Positions 43,253 to 56,200 of a stretch of DNA of 64,000 bases are shown here, piece after piece. The stretch comes from Acanthopleura granulata. Its lineage: Eukaryota; Mollusca; Polyplacophora; Chitonida; Chitonidae. The notes under the pieces are model-generated. The model searched no databases. It saw only the letters and a program-made list of their open reading frames with translations, and was not told the DNA's origin. Location: the NCBI GenBank assembly GCA_016165875.1, contig JABBOT010000004.1, positions 16,803,672 to 16,867,671 of the forward strand, written 5' to 3'. Positions within the stretch are counted from its first letter, which is position 1. The number at the start of each line of letters is the position of its first letter. A program made the position numbers and the translations under genes.

Positions 43253-46200
43253 CTGAAAAGACAAAATTCAATGTAACCTTCATTAACCAAACAGGTACCA
43301 TGTCTGTGCAACACATATACATGAAAATCTTGAGGATATCTTATCACCACTTCATGATGTTTTACCCCAAAATGCTTAATAAGACCTGTCAACATGCACA
43401 GTCTTTCTAAAACAAAAATGTCTGAAAAAATAAACTGTACTGTTCATCAGGAAATTCATTTCTGAAATTGAGCCTGGTAGCATCTTAGAGAAAAAATCCA
43501 ACTTGTCTCTGCATTGCACTAATTTTTCACACTACTGTTTAATGTCATAATCAAGAGACAACAATATACTAGTAATGCAAAATTGGTATTTCAAATATAA
43601 ATGCAGTTTCTCCGTCAATCTACCTGTATTCTTAGCATCATTTTCCGGTTTGTTGCCTCCATCATACGCTGTTTTTCTTCCAGGTGTTTCATTTTATCAT
43701 GGTCACGTTTCAGTCGTCGTATGTAATCTACAGAGGCTTTGAGTATTGTCCCTTTGTTCTGTCTCATGTCCCTACAAAAAGAGAAATGATCCAAAATATA
43801 TTTGCTGTTAATCTCCTGGAATACCTATCTTAGTTTTACATTTCTTATAGCAAACATATTCCATGACCTGGTACACTATTACATATATAAATATAGCTGT
43901 CAGAGACATCGATGCCAGGGTTCAAGCCAATAGGGCCTGTATGTGCATGTCTGTAGCATTTCTTTGCTTACATCAGCACATATATGGCAGATGTGCCTTC
44001 CAGTGCACTACAAGATTTCGATGTTTACATCTGTAACAGTTTTCATTCATGTGACCTGGAGATATGGGGGAAAATTGCACCTTGTCGCATTCTGATAGCA
44101 ATTTGTTACAAAAGTATACATCACAGGAAATAAATATGACCAGATTCGTGATCAGTACATTGGGTAGCTTGCTTTCAGCATTTCTATTTTCATCGTAAAC
44201 ACGAATGCATTGTAGATGCATCATATATAATAGAGACGTACATGTTCCAAATATAGTAAATCAGCCTATTCTCAAAAGTTGAAGACCTGTAGATGCTGTA
44301 TTTTTTAAGACAACTCTTTTTAAGACAAGATTTTCAGCACACATAAAAAAGATGTATAGCACTTTTCACTGGGCGATCTTGAGCTTGACAGCTTTAACAG
44401 TTTTCTATCAAGTCACATGCAAATATGTGGGAAGTTGTGGTTTTTAGCACTCTGATTGCAATTTGTGACAAAAATATGCATCGTAGCAAAGAAATAAGAT
44501 CAGATTCCTTCTCAGGATGTCAAACTACGTCAGGTAGCATGTTTAGAAGACTCAAATTCTAAATTTTTGTTTTCACATGACATCACTTCCGGTTCCGGTT
44601 ATTTGCTCAAATATTGCATTCTGTTATGGTCAAAATAATTCGTAGGTAACGACTGTTACATGTAGAAAATTTCAGGTCAATCGGATTCAGGGTTCGGAAG
44701 AAAATGCCTCTCAAAACTTTTAGTACCAACCCAATATGGCGACTAGGTAACGTGACCTGCGAAACCCGAACTTTTACCCAAGAAAGACAGTCCTCAGGCC
44801 TATTCCCTACTTAAACTTCACGCATTTCTGCACTGCCATTTTAGCCGCACAATTTTGAAACTTTGAAAAATGGCGATTTTTTTTGGCATGTACTACTTCT
44901 GGTTTGCTGACGTCATTTCTGTTTTGGGTAGAAACGCGTCACAGTTTTGCCGGGAATAATAAAAACAAATAATCCAAACATGTACAAGCCTGAATGGCTT
45001 GAACCCCTAATAACAGAGGTTAAAAAAATTACCTTAACCAAAAACTTATGACAAAAAGGAAGACCACCCTAACAACTAATCTATTCTCATGTATAGGTAT
45101 ATATGCCAGGCATAACAGCCTGCGCAAAGTATAAGGACCAATGACTCGCCAGTACAAGTAGCATCAATTTCAACACCATCAGCTAGACATAAGGCTAGAC
45201 TGAACTTGGGTCTCTTGGATATGTGGCTGACACTCTAACCATTTAACTGCCATAGCGCAATCCTAAACCCATAGTTTCAATCATGTAGTCTCTGATAATC
45301 AAAAGGTATGGGTAATCATTAAACTTACGGGTCACTGCATTTGGGCAGCAGAGTCCCCAATTCCTTAATCCTGTCATTAATATTAAATCTTCTTCTTCTT
45401 TCAACTGAAAATTTAAACAACATTCAATCAGCAAACATAAAAAAGAAAATGAAATATTCCAGAATGTTTAAAACAAAGAGGTACTAGTTTTCATATTTGC
45501 ATGAAGAACACATAAATGAATGAAACTAGTGAAACTTTAACAAAATTATGTACTTTTTTTCATAATTTATTCACATTTATTGATTGGTGTTTTACACTGT
45601 ACCCAAGTAAATTTCGCAGCATTATGATGGGAGGAAACCAGGCACAGCCTCGGGGATACCCACTAGGATGCTGCCAGTTCTCTCCTGGTACAACTGGGGA
45701 GGACATTAGCATGAGCCAGGCTTGAACTCACATTAAGTATATTAGTAAGGGGCTCCTGAGACACCTTCTGCACTAGTCTGCTAATGACTCAGCCATGGTG
45801 GCACCATTTTTTTCATGACATCGAGCACCAGTACAGGTAAATGTGGCAGTTACATATAATTTTGTTGAAGATTATTAAATGACATGACTGAATGAAACTT
45901 ACTGAGGTTGTGATTGTCTTTCTTTTGTCTTTCTTTCGCCCAAAGTCTGGCTTCATCATCTGACAGAAACGTAGGGGCCTCCTGATGGAAAGATCTCACA
46001 TGTCAATGTCTTGCTTTCTCCAAGGTTTATTTGATTTCAACACAACAACGAAGTAAAATGTTCAGATAAATTAACTTTATAAAGTTTTTTTAATTTATTC
46101 CGCCAGGTTTAAGGGGAAATCATTTGAAGATGCGCACATACCGTTGATGAGGAAATGTGTGACAGGGTTGGTTCTATGAAATTCAGGTCATTGTCTGTTG

Positions 46201-49200
46201 TTGCATCCACATTCTCCAGGCTGATAATTTCTCCCAGGATGTCATCCACCTGTTGGAATGGGCAAACACTCAGGTAAATAACAATAAAAATGCAGGCACA
46301 AAATGCCAGAGCCATAAAGGGGCATCTAACAAAGCTGATAAACAACATTTGATCCTCCAAGTGACAGTTGCAACAGAATATTATCTAAGCTTGATGACTA
46401 CATTCGCCTTCATGTAGGAACCATATGACTATCTCAAAGACTTCTACTTAATATAACCTGAAAAGAAAGAGGTGGCTATAAAACACGGAACAAATGTGAC
46501 CATACAACCAATCAACACTGCCAATAAAAAATAAAACCTCAAAAGACGATCAACAGGAAAAGACTTCTTCTGGTATGTGTGAGCCAAACAACAAAGCAAT
46601 AACACAATAATCTTCCACACAAACCAAGCAAGCTTGTACATGTGTACTATAGCATTCAGAATACAAAACTTATGCTTAAATTCTTTTATAAAATGTACTT
46701 CTCTGAAGACCCCACCAAAGTCATGTAAGTAAGAATAAAGCATACACTGAAGAGGATCCCAGCAAATTTTGCTTACATTTATTAAATGTGGGAAATAGGT
46801 TATAAACTAGCAAGGGATCATCCCACCATAATAACCATTATCTCAAGACTGCTTTTTTTTTTCCTTTGGCGCAAAGTTTAAAATACTATACAACCTATGA
46901 TGATGACCAAGAAATTTGGAATTGCTAGGGCACCAAATATATGAGTAATTCTTAAGCAGGTAAAGAGTGTATCGATACATGTACGAAGTATACATTACAT
47001 GAAATGCACAAAATGTCCAGTACTGACTGTTTGCAACATCAATTGATGCAAATATATAAAGTCTTGCACATGCTTCATTGGGTGATTCTCTCTTGATGTT
47101 AGAGTAAACAGTATTGGTGATTGATCAGTGAGATGTGAAAAGTTCATGTACATGTACAATGTAGTGGCCTGTCTATTGTACAATACAGGCACACTCCACT
47201 GGTCACACATGTTCCTCAGGTGACACGGAAGGACATGCCATGTCCAGGTTAACAGCTTAGCTTTGCTACAAGTGAACTGATCTATGCTGCACATACCAGT
47301 CTTGCTGCCACATTTAAAGTCAGCCAACGTGCTAAAATCTTCATTTTTTTCCAACCTCATAATTAATTACCTTTAAAATGCTTCACAATGGTGTTTAAAC
47401 TTCCCTAGCTTAATATGCCATACAGCATGATCCTCGATCAAGGCAATAAGCACAAAAATAACAAATGCCTCAACTATAAATTCCTTTCCTCAGCATGCAA
47501 GCAGAAGACCAGCAAGCTTCCTCCACAAAGACAGGCATCTCAAAAAGACAAATTATCAAAACAAAGACCATACACTGGACTTTCATCAAAATCTCGTATA
47601 GATGCATAGTTCCTTGCGTTGTATAGAAAAAATTGGTTACAACAGCAGCCCTCGAAATTAGTGGTCCCATTCGCCAATGCTGTCGTAAATGCCGGCCTTG
47701 GCGCAGGTGGCGACGGCAATTTTTTTCCGTCTGACCAAGACAGGAGTATGTCACAACTTCACTGTATCAGTATTAGTTTTCACAAAAATACTCCTTATTT
47801 TCACCAAAAAGGGGGACCTTTTATCTAAACGGATCATAAAAGGAAAACTGCACAAAAAGAGGAATGCTGCGACATTGGCTCACTGATATCGGTTGTATTT
47901 AAGCGGTGGTTAAGACTGAAACTCTGTTCCCTGGACCCGTCAAACACTGGACCCTATGCCGCTTGCTTGGGCTTGTATCTGTCTGTGCAGACAATCTGCA
48001 ACAGTAGTGACAGACAGAAGGCCCTTTCGTAGACGGATCTGGTATAGCTTGTGTATAGAAAAATGGCGGCAAAGACACTGACGTGCTTTGAGATTGAAAC
48101 ACAAATTACACACTCCAGCTCCATGAGGGAGGAATGTATCAGATCAAATGAGAAATAATGTGGTAGCTACAGCATATGCATGTGAACATTCATGCAAGTG
48201 GCGTAACCAAAATTAATGAGATAAACTCCAGAAAAAAATCCTTGTATCCACAAAAGTTTTACCGAGTAATTTACATGATTTAGACGATTTAACTCACTTG
48301 ATACCCAATTGGTTGTTGCGGGACATCCACTATGACTGGCAACAGAAGTTTCAAAGCCACATGCAATGGACAAACAACGAAATAATCCGACCTCCTGTGG
48401 GTTCATTTATGAATGGCTTCCTTTGACAATTTATCTGATTGCCAGGCCAATGTCTTTGACTGCACTGCAGGCCTAGTTCACAGTGCAAGACCTTGATGAG
48501 AAATCATATACCCATGTATCTGGTGCAGGGTTTTGTGTGTTTGTATAGATCTTGAAAATGGTGGTAAAAAAAGTGCAAATATGTTAGTTTTATTCTGTGA
48601 GTGACTTATGTTGACTGATTGTGTTTGGGAACTTACAAGTGGATTTTAAGAACTTCAGTGATGCATGGACTGGGCAACAGTTAGTATTCCTCAGGGACTG
48701 AATGCAGATTTTTTTTTTTTTTAACTATTAATTCCATTATTGTCAGCACTAAGGTTATGCAGCCACATGTTCTTCATTGTGGCCCAGTCTACTTTTCACT
48801 AACATTTGTATCTAATTTTAATTCTGCAAAAGTGTTCTATTTAATTCAAAAAGTGTTACCCCAAACTTTCTGTTGTTTCATTCTCTTTTTTCTTCTTTTT
48901 TGTTTTATTCTTCAGTATATAGCACATGTAGATCAGTATCAGTAGGCCTTACCACATCTTGGTAATCTCTACATAGAGAGCATAGTGTCTTGGCTTACAA
49001 AATTATCTTAGTTTATTTGATGTCTATGGCATATCTCAAAATGCCATCGCAGCACCGCAGTGATCCAATTTGGCGAAGGCACTTTATTGACACCACAAAT
49101 TTTTTCTAATTTCAAGGGCTGCAACAGCCAATATTAATATTTTTCTGATTATCATCACAATTTGTAGTAAAAGTATGGTTCCATCAAAGGTGACATTACA

Positions 49201-52200
49201 ACTACAGCCACTTCAGAAAGTGTAGCGACAATGACTACGTCTACTTCCTACACTTCTCAGATATTAAGAAAGCCAATCATAACAAATCAACAGTTCCACA
49301 TTTAATATGGAAATTAAGACCATCACTTACAGCAGCATTTGTTTATAATGCAGAGTTATAATCCTACACAATGTTTATAAAACAATGAAATCAACCACCT
49401 TCCATAATGAAGGTTTATGTGGAATATAGTATTGAAGTTACCTCTGACATGCTTGTGGCAGCACTGCTCATTCCCACTGAGAGTGGGCTGTCTGGATCCA
49501 CTGGGGCACTGTTTGGATGTTGATGGTTATAGCTGTTCGAAATGTGGCCCAGATTGATGGTTGAAAGGGAATGAGTAAGGGGCCCTTCTGGTTGTGACTG
49601 GCTGATGAACATCTGAATTTGGCGTTTCTGGCTCTGCTCCACATGGTACTTGGTTGGATTTTGTAACCTGGTCGTCACCTGGTGATAAGAAAGAAGAAGG
49701 GAATTCAATCATTAGTCAAGTAAAGTCATTATTAACACAAAATTTCTGAAGCAAATTTAGAAATTATACACTGGACACCACAAGACTTCAACATCTACAA
49801 AAAATCCCATATGTGAAAACTACACACAGTAAATCAAACAGCTTTCTGTTCATGGCGTGACTTTGAACTCGTGAGACTAACATGATCAGGACTGCAGTAG
49901 TTGTTGTTGTCCCACTGTGTGGCCTGGTAGCTGGGCACTTTGTAGTCATGTTCCGTGTGACTTTCCCAGGTGTCATACCAGCAGGGCTGATGATAACAGT
50001 ATTCCTCATATTGACACTCATACAACATCATGGTGATCTACTCCCAGGTAACACTACTTGACTGCTAACTGTCTGATCACTACCACTGTCTAAAAACTAC
50101 TGGTCCCACACAGGGGATGATCATAACTTTTTTATATCCCAGCCCAGGACTCAGAAGAAGCAGCAGTAGGTAAATAATAAAGTTATCCCCCCTCAGGGTG
50201 GGGACCTGTGGGTTTAACACCCAGTTCCACTTCATTCTCACGCCATACCTCTTTGCTCCCACAAAAAGGGTAACACATCGAACAAAGGACTCAGATCATC
50301 ACTGAATGGGATGTCACAGCTGAAGTGATTGGAGGGACAGCAGTGAGAGAATGGAGGGGAGATTAAGGTAGATTAGGAGGCAGGGCAACACTATAATGAC
50401 CTATAATCTGTGACAGAGGTTTTAATCTGATAGCACTCCCTGATTTGTCATCCATTCTCGTTAACAAACAACCTCATAGAAACTTAACAAAAATGATAAC
50501 TCTGCAAGGAGTGAGGTAGAGATGCTATCTGGAGTATCGCCATCAAAGTGGGCTGAGTCTTACACTGTACTTAAGATGCTATCTCATGTCAATTGTCACC
50601 AATAATGTTTCAACAACAAAAAATGTTTATATTTCATTAAGTGCCAAAACAAGGTTTGATTTGTTTCCCAGCAACCCTGACAGGGGATTTTAGTCTTATA
50701 TTCTAGCTTCTATATTTAAGAAAGAAAACAGTTTTAATACTACAAGGAACTTTGTACAAAGAAAGGTGTTTTGTAGTCGTAATAACACAGAACACTTCAT
50801 AATGGAAAATAACGCAGGGAGCGAGATAAGAATATGCACGCCGTAAGGAAACTGCATATGTTAAATGCTACAATTAATGTTTTCTTTGGTCAGCTAATAT
50901 ATAGGGGGGAAACTCATAACTTAAAAAGTTGGCGTTCAAAATAATATCTTTACATAACAACCAATTCAATATATAACGCAGATTTTCAAATACACTAAAA
51001 CTTCAACCACGAAAAAATGAGACAAATTTCTGGAAGATTCAAGTTAAGGCTATTACCATCACAATCAAAAAGTAAATTAATTTGTGCACAGCAAAACAAG
51101 TGTAAATAGTTTACAAAGAAGCAAACTAATGTCCATTTTGAGCAGCACCAGACAGTGCAGGCCGACAGTAAGTTAGGTAATCTGCTCAAGTGTTATGCTG
51201 GTTCATTATGAGCTTGTACTAACTTCTTGGTTCTCCACAGTAATCCCCCCTCGGGTAAACAGGGACAAGTCTTAGCCCAGCAGGTGAGATCAACTCGAGC
51301 CATGTGGCACTACTGACTGAAGTACTTGAAGGTAGCTTTCAGGCTTAAGCCAGTTGTCATGTTTATTTTTCATTTAGATTCATGAGATATGACTTAAATC
51401 TTGGTTTATCCCCTGAACCTCCCATTAGCGAAGTGGGTTATTGTGGGTAGACATGGACACAATGGGCGACATGTTCATCTCCTTAGACATCAGTGTTGTG
51501 CAATGTTTGCACTGGGCATCTGTTGACTGGAATGAACATCCCCTATTATAATCACCTGAGGGCATTTTCTTGACAGGGTGTACATTATGTACACCTCAGC
51601 CAACTTTATACAAGTAAAAGATCTTCAGTTTTATAACTGATCAGAATAGAGAAAGGCCTTTCCCATACAAGTTAGCCAGGTTGTATGCTATACAGCGCAC
51701 ACATAAATTCGATTAGTGTTTACTACACTGTATTTCATAGTCTTAAACACTGAACAGGGATGTTCCATTTGGTGCACTCAGGTGCCTAGCCTAATGAATT
51801 AGATGTTGTATGCTACCTATACAACGTCTAACAGAGGTCCACTTGAAAAACGAGCGGTATTTTCCTATCTGTATTTAGATGCTGCCTACCCTTTAAAACC
51901 TGTATGTTCCTCAATCAGCAACGATTAGCGGAGGGGATCGCGTGTAGCAGCAGCTTTAAAACGCTTGTGTTAGGGCCATATCAGCTGTTTTAGACCACTG
52001 CTTCGGTCAAAAATTCCTGCAGTCCATCATGTTTAGTCAACCGTCAAGAGAATCTGATAATCTCTGTGATCGGAGTTCTTCTGTGCAGGATTCGTGCTAT
52101 TACATAGGTAGCCCAAAACCCGAAAACTCCCACAGTGTGGAAAATTTATGATCAACAAAAATGTTCAGCGATCGGCAAGTGGTTAATAATGGGGCAACTG

Positions 52201-52932
52201 CCTAAAACAAGCCAAGTGAGCTTAACACTAAGAGTTTTGAATCCTTTGCAATATCCGATCCCCTTGGCTGATCATTGCTGATTGAGGAACATACAGATTT
52301 TAAAGGGTAGGCAGCATCTAAATATGGATGGGAAAATATCCTTTGTTTTTCCAAAGGACCTCTGTCAGATGTTGTATGCTATCGATACAACGTCTAATTC
52401 ATGAGGTGTCAGGTGCCATCCTTTTGATAGCAACTAATATTTTTAGCCTTTGGTCACTGAGTATTGTATTTAAACTTCAACTTCATTTCAGGCTACAAAC
52501 ATTTCCTACTTGAAATTATTTGTTCAAGAACCTTACTAAATAAAGACATAGACTTCATCAATAATTGGACACTTAACATTACTGTTCCAAGAATTGAACA
52601 TGAACATCAGTCCCCACTCCCAAATTAAAATATAAACATAGACAGAAGCATCTTTCAAATCTAAAACTGTTCACAAAAATATCAGAATGTACCTATTGTA
52701 ATTAGAACACACCTGTAAAATTTGTGGAGGAACATCAGAGTTCACGGATGAGGACACGGGCATGCTGACCGGGTTTGTGTGGAAGGAGTTTGCTCCCCCT
52801 AGGCCTGATAGGCGGACTGGCTGTGACGTAAGTGCCTCTTTCTTCTCTTCATCTTGCACCTGCTGTTTCATCAGCTGGAGCTTCAGGCCTGTCCTTGATG
52901 TCATGGTGGCATGCTTGAATTCTGTTGCAGGG
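42956..52932 (-). CDS. MITF: MITF/TFE-family bHLH-zipper transcription factor
   Basis: Seven exons join in phase: 52713-52932, 49442-49678, 46142-46249, 45903-45981, 45329-45404, 43624-43771 and 42956-43252. From ATG 52904-52902 they encode 378 residues. [13 protein letters not shown] (residues 3-15) matches the N-terminal Rag-GTPase-binding segment of TFEB and [19 protein letters not shown] follows, then an acidic activation helix, [13 protein letters not shown] (144-156). The bHLH starts [21 protein letters not shown]203, E207 and R211 sit at the E-box-contacting positions, and a zipper follows. The C-terminus, [13 protein letters not shown], matches the family's Ser-rich tail. Invertebrates usually have one MITF/TFE gene; it governs lysosome and autophagy genes and cell fate. 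The first listed exon stays open upstream, so longer isoforms are likely. Confidence 0.95.
43624..43771 (-). CDS. MITF: MITF-like exon: helix 2 and leucine zipper
   Basis: Encodes [20 protein letters not shown], then heptads through [14 protein letters not shown]. Acceptor tttttgtag, donor ACAG|gtagat. Confidence 0.95.
44025..44545 (+). repeat. Diverged direct duplication in MITF intron
   Basis: GATAGCAATTTGTTACAAAA (44093) and GATTGCAATTTGTGACAAAA (44453) head matching stretches that continue through TATACATC/TATGCATC, GATCAG and GGTAGC. The copies are about 360 bases apart, with about 170 bases alignable by eye. Confidence 0.55.
45329..45404 (-). CDS. MITF: MITF-like exon: basic region and helix 1
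   Basis: Encodes [20 protein letters not shown] and KCSD. Acceptor ttttcag, donor ACCC|gtaagt. It is nearly identical to the family consensus. Confidence 0.95.
45563..45803 (-). mobile_element. SINE (-), near full length with tRNA-like head
   Basis: Read on the - strand, a head with A-box-like TGGCTGAGTCATTAGCAG and B-box-like GAGTTCAAGCC precedes the conserved body, GGTTTCCTCCCATCATAATG, and the tail GTAAAACACCAATCAATAAA. This is the clearest evidence that the SINE family here is tRNA-derived. It lies in an MITF intron. Confidence 0.75.
45903..45981 (-). CDS. MITF: MITF-like exon: start of basic region
   Basis: Encodes [20 protein letters not shown] and KDNHNL. A+TT at the junction gives Ile, joining KDNHNLIERRRR. 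Donor CA|gtaagt. Confidence 0.94.
46142..46249 (-). CDS. MITF: MITF-like exon: acidic activation domain
   Basis: Encodes [20 protein letters not shown] and [27 protein letters not shown]-type helices recruit p300/CBP in vertebrate MITF; here the core is kept. Donor ACG|gtatgt. Confidence 0.92.
49442..49678 (-). CDS. MITF: MITF-like exon: NPTKYHV block
   Basis: A 237-base, phase 0-0 exon. [20 protein letters not shown] matches the TFE conserved region before the activation domain. A Ser/His-rich linker, [20 protein letters not shown], follows. Confidence 0.92.
51787..52408. mobile_element. 622-bp fold-back element with 9-bp target duplication
   Basis: The arms of about 200 bases are imperfect reverse complements. 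TTAGATGCTGCCTACCCTTT (51876) and TTCCTCAATCAGCA pair with AAAGGGTAGGCAGCATCTAA (52300) and TGCTGATTGAGGAA. TCAGGTGCC lies directly at both outer edges, 51778-51786 and 52409-52417. Long terminal inverted repeats plus a 9-bp duplication resemble non-autonomous MULE-type elements. No transposase frame is present. It lies in the first listed intron of the MITF-like gene. Confidence 0.8.
52713..52932 (-). CDS. MITF: MITF-like exon with Kozak ATG and Rag-binding segment
   Basis: The acceptor is ctgcag at 52933-52938. The frame reads PATEFKHAT before the ATG, so it is open from the acceptor. The ATG lies in GCCACCATGA, an excellent Kozak context, and opens [20 protein letters not shown]. Donor ACAG|gtgtgt. 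It may serve both as an internal exon and as a first coding exon. Confidence 0.88.
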
Positions 52933-53118
52933 CTGCAGTAAACATATTAAAGACCGCGTGTTATTTAACTCATCTGTTTCAAATTGTTTTGACGAGAGAT
53001 TATAATAATACTGCTTCTGACAAATTTTAAGAACCTTAAAGAAAACAAGATGGTAAGATTGACAAAACCAGAATTAGAAGCTGTATTAGGAGACAAATCA
53101 GTGACCAAGTAACTCACC

Positions 53119-53274
53119 CCTGCAAATAGGTGGCTGACATTTTTGGAAACACCCCTTTGTTGGAAGTGGTATCACCCAAGTGATCTTGGTCTAGTACTAT
53201 ATAACAGGGAAAACATGGTCACACCACTTTGTTGAAAGGGGTGTTTTCAAAAATGTCAGGCACCTATTTGCAGG
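53119..53274. mobile_element. 156-bp fold-back element
   Basis: CCTGCAAATAGGTGGCTGAC at the left end is matched by GTCAGGCACCTATTTGCAGG at the right end. The pairing continues inward through ATTTTTGGAAACACCCCTTT against AAAGGGGTGTTTTCAAAAAT and a TGGT/ACCA step, giving arms of about 52 bases. No target duplication was recognised. Confidence 0.75.
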
Positions 53275-56200
53275 CCTGCTCTTGCCCAGAATGCATGAAC
53301 GACAACATACATGTTGTGTTCATACCAGGAGTAACAAGTCAATATTTTCACACACACATTAAATGTATGTACAATGGTAAATGTAAAAAAAAAAAATATA
53401 TATATATATATTTATATACATATATATACAACTTGTATTATGTAACATGTAGTGAAGTGTGTGTATCATATAAAGAATACATGTATGTCCATAATGCACA
53501 AACTGACCAGTACTGGATTTAATAGCCATAACAATTATCAATTTACATACTCCACTGTGGAACATTCTAAATCTATAACTTTAAATACACCAATATTTGC
53601 ACCAAATGTTGCTTTGATACAACTAACCCTTGACCTGATCTGTGATACTGTCACGCAACTACATACAATTAGGTCAGGTTTTCCTGATGTGAATTTCAGT
53701 AGAGATTACACTGTACATGTGCCTACATTACATGTGTGGAAATATGCCTGCATGAAAAATACATGTCAAGTATATGCCTTTTAAGTGTACTTCTACTTAC
53801 TGTTTTTGCCAAGTAATGAAATTTGAAAAATTGCACAGCTTCATGACATAATCTTAACTGATTCAACAGTGGCAAATGCAACTTATGAAAGTTGGACATT
53901 TCTAGAGAAGATTAACAATAGCCCAGCACAAAGAGATTTTTCATGGGACAAAATTTACGGTGACGTCAACTCACGCCTACGTGAAAAAGAGGGCAGTCTG
54001 ACCTTCAAACTACAGCACTTTTTAATAAAGGGATGTGTGATGCTCTTCATGAAGTCTTGCTTTTTCAACCCCTCATCTAACACCCACTCTAAGATTAATG
54101 AACAAAACTGTTGGGCCAGCAATTTTCTGAAATTATTTATACAGATCTGAGAGGGAAGCAGGTGCAGTGTGAATATCCGGTGGTTACAGAGATAAACATG
54201 TACAACACTGATATGACCTAACAAATGGCCATTAAACCAGCTCCTAAAACAACTGACTCAGAGAACCGACCCATTTCATACAAAAAATGCCCATTGAAAA
54301 AAAAAAAAGGAAAAAAAAAAAACAAGATCGAACTTCCTTTTCCAAGCCCTTCTCTTGCATTGGCTTATCCTGCAGCTAAAAATACAGCCATAATCCATAT
54401 GATTTTCAGGAAATTCATCCCCAGTAGCACACACACACACATATATATATAGACCAATGTTAATGTGTCCTGCTTTTCTACTAGGACATGTCAGGCTGCA
54501 ATAGTGATGGTATAACCATGCAGGTTAAACCTGCGGTTCACCTAACATGAAGATCTTGTATCAGGTCGCATATTATCCATACTGGAAAGCCTTGTTCATA
54601 TTCATGAAAATGGATTGTATCCTCCATCATGTCTGTTACTTCACCATAGAATAGCTTTGTGTCAAATGAAAAACCAACTGAATGATTCATAGAATAATTT
54701 ACAGATCTGAGATTATCACTTTCACAAAACTTCTTAAATCATATTTCTTGCAACTTTTTTCATAAAAGACACTGTTATGGCATCATAAAAAAACATGATT
54801 TTCAACAAAAGTTATGAAAAACTGATTTATGACATTTTGCGAAAGTGGACCCCGGCTATTACATGTATATTCCACTAGCACCTACATGTACACATATCTA
54901 AAACTGTACATATTTGTGTGTTATTCTTTCTCTCAATCCTTAACTCTTGCCAACTGTTCTGATAATTACATGATCCAAAACTTAAGTATGACCCTAACTA
55001 AACAAGACAACATGACATGACGACAGCATATATACATTTTAATCAGTGTGAATTAATCACAGACTCACAGTGTATGTTCATGCTACACATTCTTCAATAC
55101 AATATACACATATCAGAACATAGTTAAAGCACTCAACACACCATAATCAGGACTGAAATATGTACCTAATGTACAGCTATCCCATGTGCTTCACTAATGT
55201 GGTCTATCTGTTAACATTACAGATTTGTCCTGTTTCCCTTAGAAAAGGTACAGAATAGGTCAGAAGAGGTTAAAGGCCTACATGTGCAAGTACATGTCCT
55301 TGATATTTTATGCTGCTCAAATTCCTGCGTAAATTAATATATATCATTATATGTCTAGTGTCCAAAACTCCACCGAAAGGTGATTCATACAATTACCTGC
55401 ACCCACGTTATAGTTTTATAGTTATTTACCCCACCCACTCCAAAAACATAACAGCTAACTTGAACAAGTCTTCATACACAATCTCACCTCAGAGTACTGT
55501 CTGAGTATGAAATACAACAACCAGGCAGAAGTCTTACAGATGAGGTAATTAAATACCCGTAACAGGTAGATATGATGGGAGCGCTGTATGTGACACTGAC
55601 ATTACAGAAATAACACAGGGATTTATCAGTAGACCCATCTGCTGAAGCCCTTACAGGGTCAGGTGTGAGCCATTACCACACAGCTGCACTTTCCCAGACT
55701 AGCTGCAATGTAAACAAATTTAACTACCTTTCAGCTGGGATTTTCATGACAAGAAAATTACAGCTTATCAACCCGATAAGTTCTGTTATTAACAGGCAGT
55801 TTTCCTAAATAGCCTTAAGAACAAATTGTTGCTCTTCACATAAAGTACTTCTAGTGGTGTTACACAAACATGGTCGAACAATTACAATGACTCCTGACTT
55901 TTCAGTACACGGTCTTCATGTTACATGTGTACTTGTATTATATACAATATTGATACCAGCAAGCCCCATTCAAGCAGAGGCAAGAACAAGGCCAGGTAGG
56001 CACATGGGTGAAGATTCTATATCATTACTTACCTAGGCATGTAAGGCTTCCTGGACAATTAACTATATGTAATGCATGTACATGTATAAACATTTTGTAC
56101 TTACTAGACTTCCCACATGTATTTAGTTTCAGTTTCAGGTGTTAAAGCTTACCGGTCACAAGCTGTACTATTATGCCTACAGGCAGGAATCTAGGAGCTG

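Noticed and set aside
46995..47360. 121-codon ORF on - strand in an MITF intron
   Set aside because: No domain and no fitting splice phase with flanking MITF exons.
53229..53522. 97-codon ORF on + strand
   Set aside because: Runs through a fold-back arm and an (A)n(TA)n tract.
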